A stretch of DNA of 64,000 bases, from positions 34,525,501-34,589,500 of the forward strand of contig BRKX01000002.1 of NCBI GenBank assembly GCA_026008535.1. Direction: 5' to 3'. This document shows, piece by piece, positions 59,321 through 64,000 of the stretch. Source of the DNA: Perilla frutescens. Taxonomy: Eukaryota > Streptophyta > Magnoliopsida > Lamiales > Lamiaceae. The translations under genes and the position numbers were made by a program. The first letter of the stretch is position 1; each line of letters begins with the position of its first letter. The notes beneath the pieces were generated by a model, which had not been told where the DNA came from, ran no database searches, and was given only the letters and a program-made list of their open reading frames with translations.

Positions 59321-59638
59321 CTTGAGTTAAGCCATCAATATGCACCGAAATATGGTGATCCCAATCGTCCTCTGCTTCGCCTTTGTTCAACCCCAATTTC
59401 ATCAGCTTCTTCTCCAGAGGTGATTTCATCTCCGTCCAACCCCACACAAATGCGAGAGTTTCAATTTCTTCGCCGGGGGCGCTTTGCTCACGGCTTCTCT
59501 GAAGATGGCGGTGAGATCCGAATCCGACACCATTCGATTGGCGGAAGATTCGAAAAAGGCATCAAAATTTGGCATTGGATTGAGGCCAGAGATCAAGAAT
59601 TCGAGCCACGACGAGAGATCGTAAGAGTTGTAGTGCAT
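59321..59638 (-). pseudogene. Captured gene fragment, right arm of the Mutator-like element
   Basis: On the minus strand, inside the TIR and a CT-rich leader, an ATG at 59638 opens MHYNSYDLSSWLEFLISGLN, then PMPNFDAFFESSANRMVSDS and AIFREAVSKAPPAKK. It stops shortly after; a plus-one frame then reads MKSPLEKKLMKLGLNKGEAE and DDWDHHISVHIDGLTQ up to a consensus donor CTCAAG|GTAAGCC at 59321/59320. The composition and donor indicate a real first exon with a frameshift near 59445. No family is recognised. The plus-strand frame 59312-59704 is a shadow. Confidence 0.55.
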
Positions 59639-59831
59639 GGTTTCACAAGAGGCCGTGGAGAAGAGGAAGAAGAATCGGTGATTGGAGAAGAGGCGATCGA
59701 TTAGGGCAACTGAGAGAGAGAGAGAGATAAGCCTGATTTTTTTTAGTATATATGTGGCCGGGTCGGATGGAGATCCGTCTAACGTAAGAGACCCGTTAGA
59801 CGGTCTCACACAAGTGTGTCCCTTTGGTGTT

Positions 59832-60469
59832 AGCTCATCACATTAACTACAACTTCCATCATGTTTATCAAACTATAATACTTCATTTTATTTTGGCAAA
59901 ACCAATCTTATTTTTATTTTTATTTTTTTCAAATAGAAATATTTTTTTTTGGTCAAATAGCAATATATTATTGTTAACATATTTCTTTCGTAATCAGTAA
60001 GCTCATTTATCAAATAGCTTCATTTGAAGTGTAAGTTTAATTTTCAATTATTTCTTTTTCTCCTTAATTGTAAATTATAATTAATTAGTATCTTAACTGT
60101 AAGTTGTAATTTTGTTAAAATTGTAATTCAATGATAATTTGTAACTTGTAAATTTCTAGTATCAATATTAAATTAGATTTGTAATTTTAAATTTTCAAAG
60201 TATGTTCTTTAATGTTGTAAGTTGCAAGTTGTAATTTCATTAACTTGTATTCTTGTAAGTTTGTAAATTATAATGGCATATTATTTATCAAATAAAATTG
60301 TCATCCCTTTTAGAATCATAATTTAGTTAAATTATGCAAATAAAATATGTAATATACTAATATTGTTTAATAGTTGAAAGAGAGTTAAAATGATAAAAAG
60401 AAAGAATAAAAAGGTTAAAAGAGTTATAATGTGATATTATTTAATAGTTCAATTATAAAAAACACTGAA
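59832..60469. other. A+T-rich DNA with TTGTAA repeats
   Basis: No gene. From about 60060 to 60290 there are many TTGTAA(G/A)TT and GTAATTT words, similar to the TTACAA words at about 44960-45045, as expected for the two subterminal regions of one hAT element. Confidence 0.45.
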
Positions 60470-60639
60470 AACTAACAGCAAACCAGCACAAACCGAGAGT
60501 TTGACAAACTGGCCATTACGATTTGCAAACTATAACCGTCGCCCCACCGATGATGCGGTTCTAATTTGTGCCATTTGGAATAGACTAACCACCATTTTAT
60601 AATCGAAACCAACACAAACCGGAAATGTGGACAGCTCTA
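60470..60639. mobile_element. hAT-like terminus
   Basis: Reversed, the right edge reads TAGAGCTGTCCACATTTCCGG and continues with GGTTTG, AGAACCGCATC and GACGGTTA motifs. It agrees with the terminus at 44531 at 15 of the first 21 positions. No matching 8-bp flank was found. Confidence 0.5.
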
Positions 60640-61474
60640 CCTTTTATAACAATTTTGTTTTCCTATGCACTTTCGTCATGACATTTTCTATTTTATATGA
60701 CTTATGATATAATGATTATATAATTTTTTTAAACAAGTTTTTTTAAGACCATAAGAAACCCGCAACCGTATTCATTGGTATTCTGTCGATAAATTTCAAT
60801 TCTACGCAATAAGTTGCAAATAATATAAGAGAGACAGATCATACGATACAAACTATGTGTGACGTATTCGATCATAAAAGGAATTGACAAAAATTTAAAT
60901 TAATGAACTTTTGATCACAAGTTCATCTATTCCGGCAACTAGACAACCCTCAATGGGTACGTGGGGTATTAAAAAAAAAAAAGAATTATATTACACCAAA
61001 TAAAACTTCAGGTTTCATTTACAATATAGTACAAAAGCTCAAATATGATAAAATTACAAAATATATCATATGTACACTTTTGATGTACTGAGAAGATCCA
61101 GAATTAAAAGAAAGTTCTAGAACTTAATTTTAAATTAATAAAAAAAATTAATTTGGTCGGACATTGGATTGTATTTGTATGCATGGAAAATGGAAAAGTG
61201 ATGAATTAGTGTCGAAAAAATTATAACCAATTTTCAAAGGTGGATTTATCTATCTAAGAATTAGGAAGTTGTCGTCAAAGTATTCCATATTTTGTGGCCG
61301 TGTTGTTGAATTTTGCCCTCCTATAATTATCACTTCTACATGCACTATATAACCGATAGAAAATACTACCTCCACAAAAAGAAAAAAAGAATAAATAAAA
61401 ATAGCCTTCATTTAGTTTCATTAATGTTAATTTATTTAAGAAAATAATTGCAACGTCATTCAAATTAAAAAATA
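60640..61474. other. A+T-rich intergenic DNA
   Basis: Nothing gene-like; the frame 61275-61484 (-) is low-complexity and overlaps a MITE end. Confidence 0.5.
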
Positions 61475-61726
61475 CTATCTCCATCCCAATTTGATAGTTT
61501 GATTGGGAATTTTCACGGAGATTAAGAAAAATATTGGGAAAGATAATTAATTAAGAAATTTCCTAATATGCCCCTATTTATTTCTTTGATATTGAATTAA
61601 TGATTAATGTGAACATATTAAATAGGGGTATACATTAGTAAATTAGCTAAATATATATAGAAACATGCCTATATATCGGGACATGCCATAAAGGAAAACA
61701 AGTCTATCAAAGTGGAACGGATGGAG
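61475..61726. mobile_element. Stowaway-type MITE (252 bp)
   Basis: Left end CTATCTCCATCCCAATTTGATAG and reversed right end CTCCATCCGTTCCACTTTGATAG, with TA on both sides (61473-61474 and 61727-61728). Confidence 0.8.
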
Positions 61727-61969
61727 TATATGTTAATTCAACATTACAAGATTTTAGTAAATACGTTATACAGATACATTGGCATAAAAAAAAAGAACAA
61801 AAATCTAATTAAACATCTCAAGTTGTCTGTAATTTTAGCCGATTCTTTAAAACGATCAATCTACTCATGATTTTGTAATTAATTAATGAATTTGGTGAAA
61901 ACTAAATCACTTATGAGATGCCCCATGATTTAGAATTACAACATTGATTTTTTAAAGAGTGGTGATTTT

Positions 61970-62425
61970 CAGCCAGAATGTGGCTATCCAGAATTTTTTT
62001 TTAATAATTAATCAATTTAATTAATAAAGCACCGATTGCATTGATGCCCTCCATAAAAATTAGGGCTAATCCTCTCTAATTAATTCCCGCTTGTGATGAA
62101 TAATTGGCGAAAAGATTTTCCAAAAAATCAGCAACATTAATTGGGGCGAAAATCAAATTAAAAATTAAGATAGTAAGGAGGAAAATGTGAAGAAGTAGAT
62201 TAAAATTTGAAGAAAAGAGAAGAGGATGAGTCTGCGCTGCTAATTTTTATTGCTATTTCTTTCGTTTCTTGTAGTGATTTTGGTAATTAAATACAATCAC
62301 TAATTATTGATGAGAGAAGAACAGTATAATAAAAAGATAACATTTACTAATTAACTTATTAATAAATACAGTTTCATTAATTATTAAAAAATTCAATTCT
62401 GGCTAGCCAGATTTTGGCTGGCTAG
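61970..62425. mobile_element. Non-autonomous TIR element of unknown family (about 450 bp)
   Basis: Left end CAGCCAGAATGTGGCTATCC-AGAATTTTT and reversed right end CAGCCAAAATCTGGCTAGCC-AGAATTGAATTT are clear inverted repeats with two GGCTAxCCAGA-type motifs each. Flanking duplication not resolved. No coding capacity. Confidence 0.65.
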
Positions 62426-62429
62426 CATT

Positions 62430-64000
62430 ATTGTTTTTTAAATATTACAATCATAACACCACTTTCAAATTTTTACAGCTACAATATTCTCAATTTTTTG
62501 ACAAAGTTTGGCTATATTCTTAGCCATCTCATGAGGTATTATCTCATCTATCACAATATCTCTATTGAAACACTTCTTTATGTCACAATATAGATCTATT
62601 GTGACAGATGACGTGGGTAAGAATTTCCCACCAAGTGTACAATGTGTACTGTTAAAACAATATTGTACTGGTGAGAAAAAAAAAAGAGAAAATTTTATAA
62701 TTAAAAAATTAAAAAAAATGAAACAATTGCAATGTTATAAAATATACATTGGGTTGTTTATGACAATTTATTTTATTAAAAAATATAACCGTGGGACCCA
62801 CAAGCTGGGAGTGTCAACAGTGAAGTGGTGTAGCTTCATGTGTTGAAACGCCCTGTAACTATAAGGTCCTAACTAGAGAAACGGACACTTGTCGGCAGAA
62901 AATATATAATAATGGGTAAACGCTGCAAAATATATGACAGCAAATTAACAATATATTTTACGTTTAAAATAGTAAGATTTTCTTAAATAATTAGGGAATT
63001 ATCTTCTTAAAATCGTTCGAAATGTTATAAATAAGAATGCAAAAAGGCATTAATATTTTCATAAAATTATGTTAGGTAATAATTTTAAAAAGTGAAAAAG
63101 AACATATTTAATTTAGAAAGTCATATGTATAGAGGAATGAATTGTTGTGAGGAAGCATTTATTCCGATGTAAAGAAAAAGATTTGATGGGTAATAACAAA
63201 AATAAAATACCATTTTACTTATTGATCTATTATTATTATTATTATTGAATTTCTGTAGAATTAAAGTTGTCAAGCAGTGGGGAGCCGTGTAAGAGGACTC
63301 TTGATTCTTGAAAAATAATATATAGCTAGAAAATTGGATAGTTAAAAAATAAAAAGAAAAATGATGAGGACTCGTAAGATCTATCTCATACAATTATTTC
63401 CATGATTCCATCACTATTTACTAACCCGGTGATAATAATATTAATTGCGATTAACTCAAGAGGTCCCATTATTTCTTACTTCCCTAAATTAATTTTGCCA
63501 CATTTTTCATCTGCTTAGGTTTGAAGTAAAAGATCTATTCCAACTTATAATTGATTACTCAGTAGAATTATGTCTAAATCTTAATTAGGAGGTTGATTAA
63601 CCTTCTTTCAACTCAATTAGCATTGTTTGCCTTTGGGAATAATTAAGCGACTTCTAGGTTTTTCATTTGATTAATTACTTCTCATTTTATTTTTTTATAG
63701 CTGTCCATTGATCCTCTTTTTTTTTTTTCTTTTTTTTTTTTGCGCGTGATATCTCGAATGTATAGTTTTTCAATAACGGTCGTTGTCACCCTACTAACTA
63801 GGTTGTGCATCTATTTGAACTTACTTCTCAAACTTCTTTAAGATTGTGTTTGAAATGAATAATTTGACGAGTTTTCTAATTTTAAAATTTTTAATAAAAA
63901 TTAATGTAGTGGTAGTAGTGGCATATAAAATGTCATATGATTATATATAGTTTGATTTTCTAGCTAGCAGGACTTATATTTATTTATATTCAAATATAGA
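62430..64000. other. A+T-rich intergenic DNA
   Basis: No gene. A small near-perfect palindrome (TGTCACAATA ... TATTGTGACA) is at about 62581-62606. The frames at 62565-62846 (+) and 63121-63393 (-) show no motifs. Confidence 0.5.

Larger units (their letters stand above)
50474..59822. mobile_element. Mutator-like element with captured gene pieces, split by an LTR retrotransposon
   Basis: The ends are inverted repeats of about 98 bp. Both contain TGAGACCGTCTAACGGGTCT and CTTACGTTAGACGGAT without mismatch, and continue through CGACCCG/CGACCCGG to a shared TATATA...TAAAAAAAA.CAG..CTTA (50474-50572 against 59822-59728). The flanks are a perfect 9-bp duplication TTTGGTGTT (50465-50473 and 59823-59831), diagnostic of Mutator-like elements. 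Removing the 5.4-kb retrotransposon leaves about 4.0 kb. No transposase remains. Instead, both arms carry CT-rich leader-like sequence, splice-site-bounded exon-like frames reading inward, and related minisatellites. This fits a Pack-MULE, a Mutator-like element that has picked up host gene fragments. Confidence 0.88.

Overview
The window looks like nuclear DNA of a eudicot plant: strongly A+T-rich, low gene density, plant-specific gene families (SAUR, filament-like plant protein), GT-AG introns, and a dense patchwork of plant transposons. Family or genus cannot be fixed from the sequence alone. No tRNA, rRNA, CRISPR or prokaryotic-type operon was seen.

Only two host protein genes look intact. 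A single-exon SAUR gene (20368-20703, +) has a clear TATA box and a long GA microsatellite in its leader. A five-exon filament-like plant protein (FPP, DUF869) gene (coding 35268-40181, -) encodes a predicted 1061-residue coiled-coil protein and probably has a further 5' UTR intron of about 1.7 kb.

The rest is mostly mobile DNA, much of it nested. The left third (1-19 kb) holds a hAT-type element (4975-6743) containing a probable solo LTR and a foldback MITE, a hAT MITE (7933-8240), and two non-autonomous Mutator-like elements (10127-11848 and 12703-17296). The second of these carries a possible Helitron and a Stowaway MITE. The middle (19-35 kb) has several copies of a short tRNA-derived SINE, a Stowaway MITE, a hAT MITE, a solo LTR with clean target duplication (26348-27737), two hAT derivatives and a PIF/Harbinger transposase relic. 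The right third (43-62 kb) is a stack: hAT terminus plus decayed hAT transposase, copia gag relic, and two adjacent long-TIR elements set in TA repeats. After these comes a 9.35-kb Mutator-like element (50474-59822) with 9-bp target duplication and apparent captured gene pieces.

Inside that Mutator-like element sits a young 5.4-kb Ty3-type LTR retrotransposon (53008-58386) that has gag but no pol, plus an extra acidic-repeat reading frame upstream of gag. It landed in what looks like one of the captured exons. This nested structure, together with a hierarchical minisatellite whose related motif recurs on the opposite strand of the other arm, is the most interesting part of the window.

The two host genes have no evident functional link. 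The transposons near them (a hAT derivative just beyond the FPP 3' end, SINEs either side of SAUR) are the main candidates for regulatory influence.
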